NCBI GenBank assembly: GCA_003056245.1
Contig: MVDH01000003.1
Coordinates: 1,155,957 to 1,219,956, forward strand
DNA from: Cellvibrio sp. 79
Lineage (GTDB): Bacteria > Pseudomonadota > Gammaproteobacteria > Pseudomonadales > Cellvibrionaceae
Length of the DNA stretch: 64,000 nucleotides
Reading direction: 5' to 3'
The translations under genes and the position numbers were made by a program. This document shows, piece after piece, positions 39,431 to 49,283 of this stretch; the first letter of the stretch is position 1; each line of letters opens with the position of its first letter. The notes under the pieces are model-generated. The model saw nothing but the letters and a program-made list of their open reading frames with translations. It did no database searches and had not been told where the DNA came from.

Positions 39431-40225
39431 TTAAGCTTCATTACCTGGCTTACCAATAGTCGCCAAAATCCCGCCATCCACATAAACAATTTGCCCGGTA
39501 ACAAAATCACTTGCTTTGGATGCAAGGAAAATTGTTGCACCTTGCAAATCATCCGGATCACCCCATTTTGCAGCGGGAGTGCGGTTGATAATAAATTCAT
39601 TGAAAGGATGACCATCCACACGAATCGGTTCGGTTTGGCTAGTAGCGAAATAACCGGGGCCAATGCCGTTTACTTGTACATTGTATTTCGCCCACTCGGT
39701 GGCCATATTTTTGGTTAGCATTTTCAAACCGCCTTTGGCAGCGGCGTAAGCGCCTACTGAATTACGGCCAAGCTCACTCATCATTGAACAGATATTAATA
39801 ATTTTTCCCTGACGACGCTCCACCATTTTTCGCGCAACCGGGCGGGTCATGGTGAATACACCGGTTAAATCGATTTTAATTACTTCTTCAAAATCTGCTA
39901 ACGACATTTCGAGTAATGGTGTACGTTTAATAATGCCTGCGTTGTTAACCAGAATATCGATGGGACCATGATCGTTTTCGATTTGCTCAACGGCAACAGC
40001 AACTTGATCTTCGTCAGTGACATTAAATTTGTAACCAAACGCTTGAAAACCTTTTGCGCGATATTCGTTGACGGCATTGTCGATTTTCTCTTGCGAGGAG
40101 TTGCCATTAATAATCAATGTTGCACCAGCGCTGGCCAGACCTGAGGCCATAGCCATTCCGAGGCCGTGAGTTGCGCCGGTTACTACAGCAACTTTTCCGG
40201 TTAAGTCGAAGAGTGGGTGAGTCAT
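39431..40225 (-). CDS. kduD: 2-dehydro-3-deoxy-D-gluconate 5-dehydrogenase (SDR)
   Basis: LFDLTGKVAVVTGATHGLGMAMASGLASAGA, YAAAKGGLKMLTKNMATEWAKYNVQVNGIGPGYF; adjacent to kduI. Confidence 0.93.
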   Translation of the reverse strand: MTHPLFDLTGKVAVVTGATHGLGMAMASGLASAGATLIINGNSSQEKIDNAVNEYRAKGFQAFGYKFNVTDEDQVAVAVEQIENDHGPIDILVNNAGIIKRTPLLEMSLADFEEVIKIDLTGVFTMTRPVARKMVERRQGKIINICSMMSELGRNSVGAYAAAKGGLKMLTKNMATEWAKYNVQVNGIGPGYFATSQTEPIRVDGHPFNEFIINRTPAAKWGDPDDLQGATIFLASKASDFVTGQIVYVDGGILATIGKPGNEA

Positions 40226-40336
40226 AGGGTGATCTCGATTGAAATATTTTTTGAAATTGTTGGTGAGATAAAATGTTTAACGTTGGAGAAACCCGTATTT
40301 CGTGAGATTCCATACGGGTTATATATTGGAAATAAT

Positions 40337-41176
40337 TTATTTCAATTCGCTGGGCTTGTGGAAATCCATATCGGTGTAGTCGTGGTTCTCTCCAGCCATG
40401 CCCCAAATAAACGTATAGTTGGCGGTACCAACACCCGAGTGCATTGACCATGGTGGCGACACAACAGCTTGCTCATTACCAACCCAAATGTGACGGGTTT
40501 CTTCTGCTGGCCCCATGAAATGACACACGGCGTGATCTTGCGGAATATTGAAATAAAAATAGGCTTCCATACGACGGCTATGGGTATGCATCGGCATGGT
40601 ATTCCAAATGCTACCGGGCTTTAATTCGGTCATGCCCATTTGCAACTGGCAAGTGTCCAACACAGTGCTGATCATCAGCTGATAAATTTCGCGCTCATTG
40701 CAAGTATCGCCTGCGCCGACTTGCAGTACTTTGCTATTTTCCTTATTTAATTTTTTCGTAGGAAACGTTTGGTGCGCAGGAGTAGAATTTAAATAGAATT
40801 TCGCAGGATTATTCGCATCGTCGCTGCTGAAAATAACTTCTTTTGCACCGCGACCAATATAGAGCGCTTCTTTAGTGTTGATTGAATAAATTTCACCATC
40901 AACTGATATTTTTCCTGGGCCACCAATATTAATTGCACCCAACTCACGACGCTGCAGAAAAAAATCCGCTTTCAATTGATCATAGGTTTCAAGAGGAACG
41001 GCTTTATTTACCGGAAAAGCACCGCCGACCATTAAACGTTCGTAGTGGGTGTAGGTGAATAATACTTCGTCGGCCGCAAAAATATTGTCAACCAGGAAAT
41101 GTTTGCGCAGCTTTTGAGTATCGTAATGTTTGAAATCATCGATATGGACTGCAAAACGTTCTTCTACGACTTTCAT
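40337..41176 (-). CDS. kduI: 5-dehydro-4-deoxy-D-glucuronate isomerase
   Basis: TYTHYERLMVGGAFPV, GAKEVIFSS, MGMTELKPGSIWNTMPMHTHSRRMEAYFYF; start MKVVEERF at 41176. Confidence 0.96.
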   Translation of the reverse strand: MKVVEERFAVHIDDFKHYDTQKLRKHFLVDNIFAADEVLFTYTHYERLMVGGAFPVNKAVPLETYDQLKADFFLQRRELGAINIGGPGKISVDGEIYSINTKEALYIGRGAKEVIFSSDDANNPAKFYLNSTPAHQTFPTKKLNKENSKVLQVGAGDTCNEREIYQLMISTVLDTCQLQMGMTELKPGSIWNTMPMHTHSRRMEAYFYFNIPQDHAVCHFMGPAEETRHIWVGNEQAVVSPPWSMHSGVGTANYTFIWGMAGENHDYTDMDFHKPSELK

Positions 41177-41308
41177 AATAAAACCTTTTATCTCGGCTTG
41201 TTGCTTGTGCCCGTGCGAACTATACACACGGGCAATGTGGTCACTTGCAATTAAGAATAGTAAATTGCATAACCAGTTAAAAATGAAATCTGGCTATGTA
41301 AATGATGG

Positions 41309-43837
41309 TTATTGTTTGAGTAATTTATAGATTTCCAGGCTGGCACCAATAAACGGCGCGTTGCCTTTTGGATCGTTGGAAAAAATACGTTCAGTCATGT
41401 AGTAATCATAGGTCCCATCGCGACCAAAACCCAAGCCTGCAACCAGGCATTGATCGTTCATACTGATGTTGCCATCTTTATGAACGGTAACGAATTCGTT
41501 GATAAGACCCTGGTAGCTTTTCACAGCGGCAGCGCGATAGGATTCTGGCAAATAGCCTTTGTTAACCGATTTTGCAAAAAAATAAGTAAACATAGCACTC
41601 GCTGATGACTCGCGATAATTCGCGATATCACCCGGTCTGTCGGTAATTTGCCACCAGGTGCCGGTTGCTGCATCCTGGTAGCGCAAAATATCCGGAGCAA
41701 ACTCAGTGATAATATCGATCAGTGTTTTGCGCAATTCAGTTTCAGATTCGGGAATAAAATCCAGCACATCAACCAATGCCATTGCATACCAGCCCATACC
41801 GCGCGACCAGAATTGCGGGGCGCGGCCGGTTTGCTTATCGGCCCAATCGGCTTTTTTGGATTCATCCCACGCGTGATAATAAAGACCTGTTTTTGCATCG
41901 CGCAGATGTTCCCGTGCAATAACAAATTCATGCACCGCTTCGTTAAAACTTTTATGTTGTTGTTCACCCGTTTCATATGCGGCAGCATAGCGCGCTAAAA
42001 ACGGCATGCCCATATATACGCCGTCCAACCATAATTGGTTTGGATAAGTCGCACGATGCCAGAACGCACCTTCACTGGTGCGCGGGTGACGTTTTAAATT
42101 CTCACGTAAATAATCGGCGGCTTTGCGATATTTTTCCTGTTTGGTGCGCTGCTCCAGCAAAATAACCATTTCACCGGGTTTGGTTAAATCAATGCTGAAT
42201 AAATCCGGTTCAAATGTTTCGATGTGGCCATCGTCGCGAATAAAACTTCCGGTAACGGTTTCAAGCGCTTTGCGATAAGCGGGGTTGGGGCTAATTGCAT
42301 CAATATCTTGCAATGCGGCAATTTGCATTCCTACCACATCGTATTCAAATTTTCCGGGGCGTTTGCGGTATTCATCCCAGCCTTGATAGTGGTAATTCAG
42401 GGTTTTACGCTTAAGTTCGGAGTCCGCTAATTTTTTTGCCCAATTCAATGCAGCTTCAGAATCAACCGGTTTTTGTTTTGCCGCCTGACTGATAGACGAT
42501 TCAAAACGTACCCGTGGTGTTTTGGTCAAGCGCTGGATTTCGCTATCGAGATACGCCTTGAATTCGGCTTCGGTTTTGATGCCGTTTAATTCATGTTCCC
42601 AAGCAGCAACAAAATAATATTCCAGCTCACCGCCTTTATCTTTCATGATGGAAACATAAGAATTTTCATCAGTGGTTTGCTTTTCGCGATCATCGCGACG
42701 GAAAATTACCGCCATACCCAAATGATCGTTTTCGCCACTTAAACTTTGTTTGCCCCAACTGGCGGCGTAGGTCCAGGCGTAACCGCTAATATTTTGCGGA
42801 CCTTCAATAAACGTAGTGCCAGGGTGCTTAACCAAACCAATCGCAAGATTTGGCAATTGCTGGCTGGCTTGCAATTTCACATTCACCAGGCGACTGCCGG
42901 CATTCATGGTTAAATGCGCTGTTAAATCCACCTTTTGGTTATTGATTTGCCAACCGTTGTAATTAATTTTGAGTCCGGAATAAATATCACCGTTGTTGGT
43001 GATAACAGCATCGCGAGTATCGACTAACGAAACCAGATCAACACTTTTACCATTCCAGAAACCATAACCACCCATACCGAGGGACTTGCCGACTTTTAAA
43101 ACGTCCACACCCCAATCGGAATTCAGGTGATAGGAATCGTAACCATCCTGCCCGACGTTCTGCAGAACAACATCGTTAGTTTTCTTGCCAAAAATATCGA
43201 AACCGTTGCGCCAATCGAGATAAACACGATACGCCACCTTATCGGATTCAATGCCTGGGCCTTCGTAACGAATCCAGAATGAGTGATCCGTGTATTGTGC
43301 GGGTGGCGTTACTTTATCGACATTTTTAAAAGTACCGCCCACATATTCCTTACCTTTCCATTCGCCGCCTTCTTTAATGGAAATTTCTGCCTGGGTTTGT
43401 TTTTTCAACGCCGGCTTTTGAATAGCGGGATCGGAAGAAATTACAAAGGATTTGCTTTCTGCCGCAGCGAAATCACCTGCTAATAACAAGCTATCCAGGG
43501 CGCCATCGCCATCGGTATCGACTGTTTGCGAAGGCTGCACTGCACCATTGGTAGAAACACTTAAATGTTTTACCGCTTCATCGGTTGGGTCTAAACCCAG
43601 ATCGTAAAATGGAAAATAAATGGGCTCTTGTTGCAATGCAAAATTATTGGCATTGGTAATTTCAGCGGTTGCCACTTGGAGATTGGCAGCCGTAGTTTGC
43701 GCAACAGATGTTGTAGCTGTGGTTTGTTGTTCATTGGTTTTTTCGGGTGAGCAACCAGTGATTGCTGCCAAAAAAATACCTCCATAAATAGCCTTGCGGG
43801 GCGTTCTGCTTTTCAACAATAAACTCACGCTCTTCAC
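41309..43837 (-). CDS. Lipoprotein: DUF4861 domain fused to GH105/GH88-type unsaturated glycuronyl hydrolase
   Basis: Lipobox AITGCSPEK; DUF4861-like N-half; C-half WHRATYPNQLWLDGVYMGMPFLARYAA, WSRGMGWYAMALVDVLDF typical of GH105. Confidence 0.88.
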   Translation of the reverse strand: MKSVSLLLKSRTPRKAIYGGIFLAAITGCSPEKTNEQQTTATTSVAQTTAANLQVATAEITNANNFALQQEPIYFPFYDLGLDPTDEAVKHLSVSTNGAVQPSQTVDTDGDGALDSLLLAGDFAAAESKSFVISSDPAIQKPALKKQTQAEISIKEGGEWKGKEYVGGTFKNVDKVTPPAQYTDHSFWIRYEGPGIESDKVAYRVYLDWRNGFDIFGKKTNDVVLQNVGQDGYDSYHLNSDWGVDVLKVGKSLGMGGYGFWNGKSVDLVSLVDTRDAVITNNGDIYSGLKINYNGWQINNQKVDLTAHLTMNAGSRLVNVKLQASQQLPNLAIGLVKHPGTTFIEGPQNISGYAWTYAASWGKQSLSGENDHLGMAVIFRRDDREKQTTDENSYVSIMKDKGGELEYYFVAAWEHELNGIKTEAEFKAYLDSEIQRLTKTPRVRFESSISQAAKQKPVDSEAALNWAKKLADSELKRKTLNYHYQGWDEYRKRPGKFEYDVVGMQIAALQDIDAISPNPAYRKALETVTGSFIRDDGHIETFEPDLFSIDLTKPGEMVILLEQRTKQEKYRKAADYLRENLKRHPRTSEGAFWHRATYPNQLWLDGVYMGMPFLARYAAAYETGEQQHKSFNEAVHEFVIAREHLRDAKTGLYYHAWDESKKADWADKQTGRAPQFWSRGMGWYAMALVDVLDFIPESETELRKTLIDIITEFAPDILRYQDAATGTWWQITDRPGDIANYRESSASAMFTYFFAKSVNKGYLPESYRAAAVKSYQGLINEFVTVHKDGNISMNDQCLVAGLGFGRDGTYDYYMTERIFSNDPKGNAPFIGASLEIYKLLKQ

Positions 43838-43930
43838 CTTCTCTTTTACTGAATAGTAGCTGCTTGAAATTAGCTGTTACTTAACAATTAGTACTGCATG
43901 AAAAACAACAAAACACGTACTTAAATAATC

Positions 43931-43964
43931 AAACAGGGATGCCAGCGAACTGGCATCCCTTTTG
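43931..43964. terminator. Hairpin terminator downstream of TonB receptor
   Basis: GGGATGCCAGcgaaCTGGCATCCC. Confidence 0.65.
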
Positions 43965-43996
43965 ATTTCACTCTTAATGCAACAAGTGTACAAACA

Positions 43997-46735
43997 TTAA
44001 TTAAATTTGTATTGAACGCCGATGTTGTACTGGCGACCAGTTTGGTGATAGTAAGAGAGACGCTCATTGCTGCCCATATTACCAACCCATTGATCATCCG
44101 CTTCATCGGTCAAGTTCAATGCTTCAAGCGTAACTTTCCATTGATCATTGAATGAGTAATTGAACGATGCATCTACGTTCATTGTACCGTTAGTACCTTC
44201 TTCGTAATTGTTGTTACGACCAACAGGAGTGGTGAGGTAATCACTTCTACCAACGACTGACACACGACCACCGAAATTGTCTTGTTCGTAATAAAGAGTC
44301 GCCGCATATGTTTCATCAGAAAGGTTAACTAACGGACTTGTGCGCTCAACTAAACCGGGTACGGTTGCACTCAAATAATCCAGGTCAGATTCAACAGAAG
44401 TGTAGGAACCGATAAAACCGAAGTTGGCCCAGAAACCAGGCAGGAATGTGAAAGGCTGTTGGTAACTTAATTCATATCCAGTTAAATCACCACCGGGACT
44501 GTTGACCTGAGCACTGTAACCCCAGTCTGCATCGGCAGTACAACTAGTGTTAGTACCACAAGCGGCTTTCATTGTATCAAGTGATAGACCTAAATCATTC
44601 ATCAGCGCAGTGTAAGTAGTACTCTTGCGAGCAGTTTGCGCAAAACTTTCAAAGTCTTTTTGGAACAGAGTTATGCCAACGCTTGCACCTTCCTGGAAGT
44701 ACCACTCAAAACCAAGGTCATAACTTTTAGCTTTGGTTGGCTCCAAATATGGGTTACCACTCGAAACTGTAAATGCGTTACCTGATGCAGAAACGTTTGT
44801 ACTTGGTGCCAATGCGCCCAAACCTGCACGTGCAATACCCTCGGAAGCCGCAAAGCGAATTAATACATCTTCAATAGGCTCAACAACCACATTCAGTGCT
44901 GGTAACGTGTCTGAGTAACTATGATCTACCGATAATGCGACACCTCTGTTGTCATAGCCAGCTGCCGTTTGATCAGTTTCAAAACGTCTTACACCGATAT
45001 CACCACGAACAGGCAATGAACCAATATCAAAATTAAAATCTAATTGGGCATATACACCGGTAGTTGTTTCATTGATTGCAGTTTTGCTGGCCCATTGAGG
45101 AGTTAATGGAGCATTGAAGAGATTGTTCGCCTCCATAATTAATGCTCTATTCGGAATAAGCCATGGACGACCATCACCTAAACCTGAATCATACTCAACA
45201 ATGTAATCGGGATTGGCTTGGATATTTACACCTTGAGTGCCTTCATTGATCCTGTTTTCATCAGTTTCAAAATTGAAATCTTTATAATCAACACCCGCTT
45301 TCAACTTGATGGCTTCAGAAGCATCAAATTCAAATACAAGATTTCCAGCATCATTTTCATTTAGAGTCGTTTGTGGACGCTGTCTAATACTGCTGGTTAC
45401 CCAAGATGATTTGTTGTACGCACCTTCGCCGAAAGTTAATACAGGACTATCATAATCACGGTAGTCATAAGTAAAATCCTGACCGTTAGCAATCATAATG
45501 ACAGTGTTTTGAATCGGGTTATCGTAGTCAGATTTGGTAGTTCCTACCATTGCTTTCAAACGGAAACTATCAGTGAAATCTTGCTTCAACGATACTGTCG
45601 TTTGCGAGAAGTCAGTTGACATATCATCGAAACGATTCTCAGACCACAGACGTGCGTTATCAATGTCTGCATATACGAGATTGCCATTTGCAATCTCGTA
45701 ATCACGGAGAATCATATTGATCGTTGGAGTCGGTGCCGCAGCAGTGCCACCCACAGTGCCGTTAAGTACGGTTGAGAAAAACGTTTCTTCACGGGTTGCA
45801 TCAAATTTTGCAAACAACGAGTCAACACTGATCTCAGTGGTGTCGGTAGGTCTAAATTGTAAAGAGAGGCTTGAACCCATACGCTCCAACTCATGCTGAT
45901 AGGAGTCGTAACGAGGCAAACGAGGATGGAATGCAGTGTATATCGGATCTGTTGCCGGGATAATAGTTGGTGTTGTAGCGCCATTTAATTGGGAACGGTA
46001 GAATCGATCACCTGCTGCGCCGGACCAGCGACCTGTACTTGAGCCGTCATCGTGTAACTGACGCTCGGAATAAGAGAATGAAAAAAGCGCACCAAATTTT
46101 CCATCGCCAAAAATATTACTCACGAGAAATGATGCGCCCGGATCAGTCTTTTCAGATAAATCGTTGTAACCTAATTGACCGGCAGCAGTAAATACAAAGC
46201 CATCATAATCAAATGGCTGTGCCGCTTTTAAATCAACTGTCGCGCCCAAAGAACCTTCCTGCACTTCTGCAGAGTTGGTTTTGCGCACGGTCAAAGAGCT
46301 GAATAAATCCGAAGAAAATGTATTGAAGTCAAAACCGCGACCACGGTTGTTACCGCCGGCAGCATCAGTACTACCGGTAGTAGAAACTGTTTCCATACCA
46401 TTCAAACGAACGGTTGTAAAAGTAGGGCCAAGACCGCGCACAGTAATGCCACGACCTTCACCGCCAGAGCGCTGGATTGTTACACCGGGAACACGCTGCA
46501 AAGATTCAGCGAGGTTGCTGTCCGGGAATTCAGCAATATCTGAAGCAACAATTGCATCAACAAAGCCACTTTGGCTCTTTTTAATATTTAACGCATTATT
46601 CAAGCTGTCACGAAAACTACCAGTAACCAATACTTCTTCAACAGTATCGTCACCAGCGTCTTGCGCATAAACACCAACAGGTAATGCTGATACGGCCATG
46701 GCCAATACGAGCGGATGTAGTGCAAACTTTCTCAT
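43997..46735 (-). CDS. TonB-dependent receptor (pectin locus)
   Basis: Plug VEEVLVTGSFRDSLNNALNIKKSQSGFVDAIVASDIAEFPDSNLAESLQRVPGVTIQR; C-terminal YNIGVQYKFN. Confidence 0.93.
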   Translation of the reverse strand: MRKFALHPLVLAMAVSALPVGVYAQDAGDDTVEEVLVTGSFRDSLNNALNIKKSQSGFVDAIVASDIAEFPDSNLAESLQRVPGVTIQRSGGEGRGITVRGLGPTFTTVRLNGMETVSTTGSTDAAGGNNRGRGFDFNTFSSDLFSSLTVRKTNSAEVQEGSLGATVDLKAAQPFDYDGFVFTAAGQLGYNDLSEKTDPGASFLVSNIFGDGKFGALFSFSYSERQLHDDGSSTGRWSGAAGDRFYRSQLNGATTPTIIPATDPIYTAFHPRLPRYDSYQHELERMGSSLSLQFRPTDTTEISVDSLFAKFDATREETFFSTVLNGTVGGTAAAPTPTINMILRDYEIANGNLVYADIDNARLWSENRFDDMSTDFSQTTVSLKQDFTDSFRLKAMVGTTKSDYDNPIQNTVIMIANGQDFTYDYRDYDSPVLTFGEGAYNKSSWVTSSIRQRPQTTLNENDAGNLVFEFDASEAIKLKAGVDYKDFNFETDENRINEGTQGVNIQANPDYIVEYDSGLGDGRPWLIPNRALIMEANNLFNAPLTPQWASKTAINETTTGVYAQLDFNFDIGSLPVRGDIGVRRFETDQTAAGYDNRGVALSVDHSYSDTLPALNVVVEPIEDVLIRFAASEGIARAGLGALAPSTNVSASGNAFTVSSGNPYLEPTKAKSYDLGFEWYFQEGASVGITLFQKDFESFAQTARKSTTYTALMNDLGLSLDTMKAACGTNTSCTADADWGYSAQVNSPGGDLTGYELSYQQPFTFLPGFWANFGFIGSYTSVESDLDYLSATVPGLVERTSPLVNLSDETYAATLYYEQDNFGGRVSVVGRSDYLTTPVGRNNNYEEGTNGTMNVDASFNYSFNDQWKVTLEALNLTDEADDQWVGNMGSNERLSYYHQTGRQYNIGVQYKFN

Positions 46736-47024
46736 AGCTATTCCCCATCTTTTATTGTGATTAAATCATTGAGCTAATAGAGCTGTGTTTTTGTTGCCTC
46801 GTGGTAACAACAATTGACACGGTTTTCACAAACGAGCGAATTCAGTCAGTCAAAATTCGCAGTACTTTGTAATCTGTTTTTTATAAATGCTTTTAGCCTA
46901 GACGACTTTCAACACTTTTTCTTTTTGGTCCGGATGCTTGGCACTATTCAAAATTTTTTATATTTCAATTCGCTGTATTAAAATTTGCTAATACGTTTTC
47001 TTGATGCAAATGTCGCGCTTTGCA

Positions 47025-48485
47025 TCAAACTTTAAATTCAACACCCTGGATTTTTACATTGCTGGTGACAAACTTGTCCAATTCTTCCAGCACACCAACT
47101 GCGTCTACCTTTTTAAAATCGCAATTGATTAATTGAAGATTCTGGATGGGAGAGCGTTTATAACCACGCACTTGAAATACCTTATGCGCTGTTTCACATT
47201 TCAAATTGCTGATGTGGATATTGCGTACGGTGGGTGTAAATTTTCCGGCATCACCTTCTTCGTAGTGAAAGTCAATAACAATGGCGGTTTGCACTTCACC
47301 GATCATTATGTTTCGAATATAGAAATTTTCGATCAAACCACCGCGAATGGAATTGGTTTTGATGCGGATGCCGCGCTCAAGCTCCGGGCTGCTCATCACG
47401 CAATTTTCAACAAATACGTTGCGCACACCGCCGGAAATTTCACTGCCGATCACTACACCACCGTGACCACTGCGCATTTGGCAATTGTTGATTACAATAT
47501 TTTCGGAGGGGATGTTAATTCGGCGCCCATCCGCATTGCGGCCAGATTTAATGGCGATGCAATCATCACCGTTATCGAATAAACAATTTTTGATAACAAC
47601 ATTTTTGCAAGATTCGGGATCACAACCATCGGAATTAGGGCCATGGCTAACCAACTTGACGCCATCAATAGTGACGTTTTCACACAACACCGGATTCAAT
47701 AACCAGAACGGAGCGTTAGTGATGGTCACATTTTCAATCAATACATTTTTGCAGGAATAGGGCTGCACAAAGGTTGGACGCAAATAAGAACCGTCAGCGT
47801 AAATACGCCGGGCAACAGGCACATTGTTTTCCATGTCCTGCATTAATTTATTGCGCGCGGCTTCCTGGGTCGGCACACCCGGAATCCCCCAATCCACGCT
47901 GCTGAAATTACTGCCCTTCCACGGCCACCAGGTGGTGCGATTGCCCTGGCCATCGAGCGTACCTTTACCCGTCACCGCAATATTGGTTTGTTCATAAGCG
48001 TAAATCAGCGGGGAGTAACCCATGATTTCCATGCCTTCCCAGCGGGTAAATACGGCGGGCAGGTAGGCTTTGGGATCGGTGATAAATGCGATGGTTGTAT
48101 TTTCATCAATATGCAAATTGACGTTGGAACGCAGATGAATCGGACCACTCAGGTATCTGCCGTCGGTCACCAGCACCTTACCGCCACCAGCGTTATGGCA
48201 AGCAAGAATAGCGGCGGCAATCGCCTGGCTATTGTCATAGCCATCTTTGGCCTGAGCGCCATAAGTACGGATATCAAAGATTCGATCAGGAAATTCGGGG
48301 GGGCGCACTTGCTGGCGAATCAACTCCGCCTGTGACCAAGGGTCAGCACTAACAGGAGAGTCGACTGAAATTTTGGTGTGGGCACAACCACCCAGAGCGC
48401 CAATGGCCGAGCAACCGGCAATGGCTGCCAAACTCTGATGGATAAAGGCACGACGGCCTGCATGTTCCAGGTACATCTCAGTCAC
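47025..48485 (-). CDS. Glycoside hydrolase family 28 (polygalacturonase-like)
   Basis: DIRTYGAQAKDGYDNSQAI, NSDGCDPESCKNVVIKNCLFDNGDDCIAIKSGRN, GHGGVVIGSEISGG; signal peptide/lipobox-like N-terminus. Confidence 0.94.
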   Translation of the reverse strand: MTEMYLEHAGRRAFIHQSLAAIAGCSAIGALGGCAHTKISVDSPVSADPWSQAELIRQQVRPPEFPDRIFDIRTYGAQAKDGYDNSQAIAAAILACHNAGGGKVLVTDGRYLSGPIHLRSNVNLHIDENTTIAFITDPKAYLPAVFTRWEGMEIMGYSPLIYAYEQTNIAVTGKGTLDGQGNRTTWWPWKGSNFSSVDWGIPGVPTQEAARNKLMQDMENNVPVARRIYADGSYLRPTFVQPYSCKNVLIENVTITNAPFWLLNPVLCENVTIDGVKLVSHGPNSDGCDPESCKNVVIKNCLFDNGDDCIAIKSGRNADGRRINIPSENIVINNCQMRSGHGGVVIGSEISGGVRNVFVENCVMSSPELERGIRIKTNSIRGGLIENFYIRNIMIGEVQTAIVIDFHYEEGDAGKFTPTVRNIHISNLKCETAHKVFQVRGYKRSPIQNLQLINCDFKKVDAVGVLEELDKFVTSNVKIQGVEFKV

Positions 48486-48788
48486 TGCGTGTTCTCTCGT
48501 GTATTGCTTTATCGGCTGAATGCTTTTGTTTTTATGGCCAGGCTTCTTTAAGGGCGGCTTTTGATTATCGGTAACACTATCGCCTGCATCACTTATTAAT
48601 GAGTTTTAGCAGATGATCTTATGTGTCACTGGCAAATTACCCAATCCGGCTTTTTCTCGAAAGAAGATATTTATCCTCCTATCGAATGAAAATCATTCTG
48701 TATGTCATGTTTGATATTTGCAAGCCAATAGCACAAAAATTTTCCTTAACAAGCGTAAATTTAGTGTTTTTTACGTCATATTTGTCAT

Positions 48789-48800
48789 GTAACCGTTTAC
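48789..48800. promoter_or_regulatory. LacI-type operator candidate 1
   Basis: GTAACCGTTTAC, central CG. Confidence 0.45.
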
Positions 48801-48819
48801 TTTTATTTAATAATTAAAA

Positions 48820-48833
48820 TGTAAACGTATACA
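48820..48833. promoter_or_regulatory. LacI-type operator candidate 2
   Basis: TGTAAACGTATACA, central CG; 32 bp centre-to-centre from candidate 1. Confidence 0.5.
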
Positions 48834-48979
48834 TATCACTTTAGATAGAAATTTTTTAAAAAATATTTCACTTTTCGTAAAAATTAAACATCCTATTATT
48901 TTATAAAATTTAGGATAATTTTATTAATATGATAGATTAGCTTTTATGTAACAGGCTAAAGATTTGTTTCGCGCCAAAT

Positions 48980-49110
48980 GAAACCGATTACATTTGCGGT
49001 TTCGGCGATTTTGGGGCTGTTGCAGGGCCAAAAAATCGAGCGTAGATTTGATCCCGGTATTGACCGAATACCATTGCCGATTTTGAGGCGCCGCAAGGCG
49101 CCTTTTTTTT
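48980..49110 (+). ncRNA. Candidate structured RNA (small RNA or attenuated leader of uxaA)
   Basis: Hairpins GAAACCG/CGGTTTC (48980-49003) and GGTATT/AATACC (49056-49072), then a strong terminator. Confidence 0.45.
49086..49110 (+). terminator. Strong intrinsic terminator with GCAA tetraloop
   Basis: AGGCGCC-GCAA-GGCGCCT followed by T7. Confidence 0.85.
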
Positions 49111-49283
49111 ACGATCGAATTATCGGTGCGGCTAAATACGCCAAAGGGCGTATGGAGTTGAAGGAATAGCGGTGAGAATTTTCTTGCGGGCTACACTTGA
49201 AAAGATCACGGAGGCATCAATCCTTTTCGGTAAGTCATTACATCGATATTCCCTACTTCGAAAGCATCGAAAGAGAGACACGC

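Noticed and set aside
48978-49169. 63-aa ORF as a coding gene
   Set aside because: It spans two hairpins and a terminator with T7, has no clear ribosome-binding site and no recognisable protein motif.
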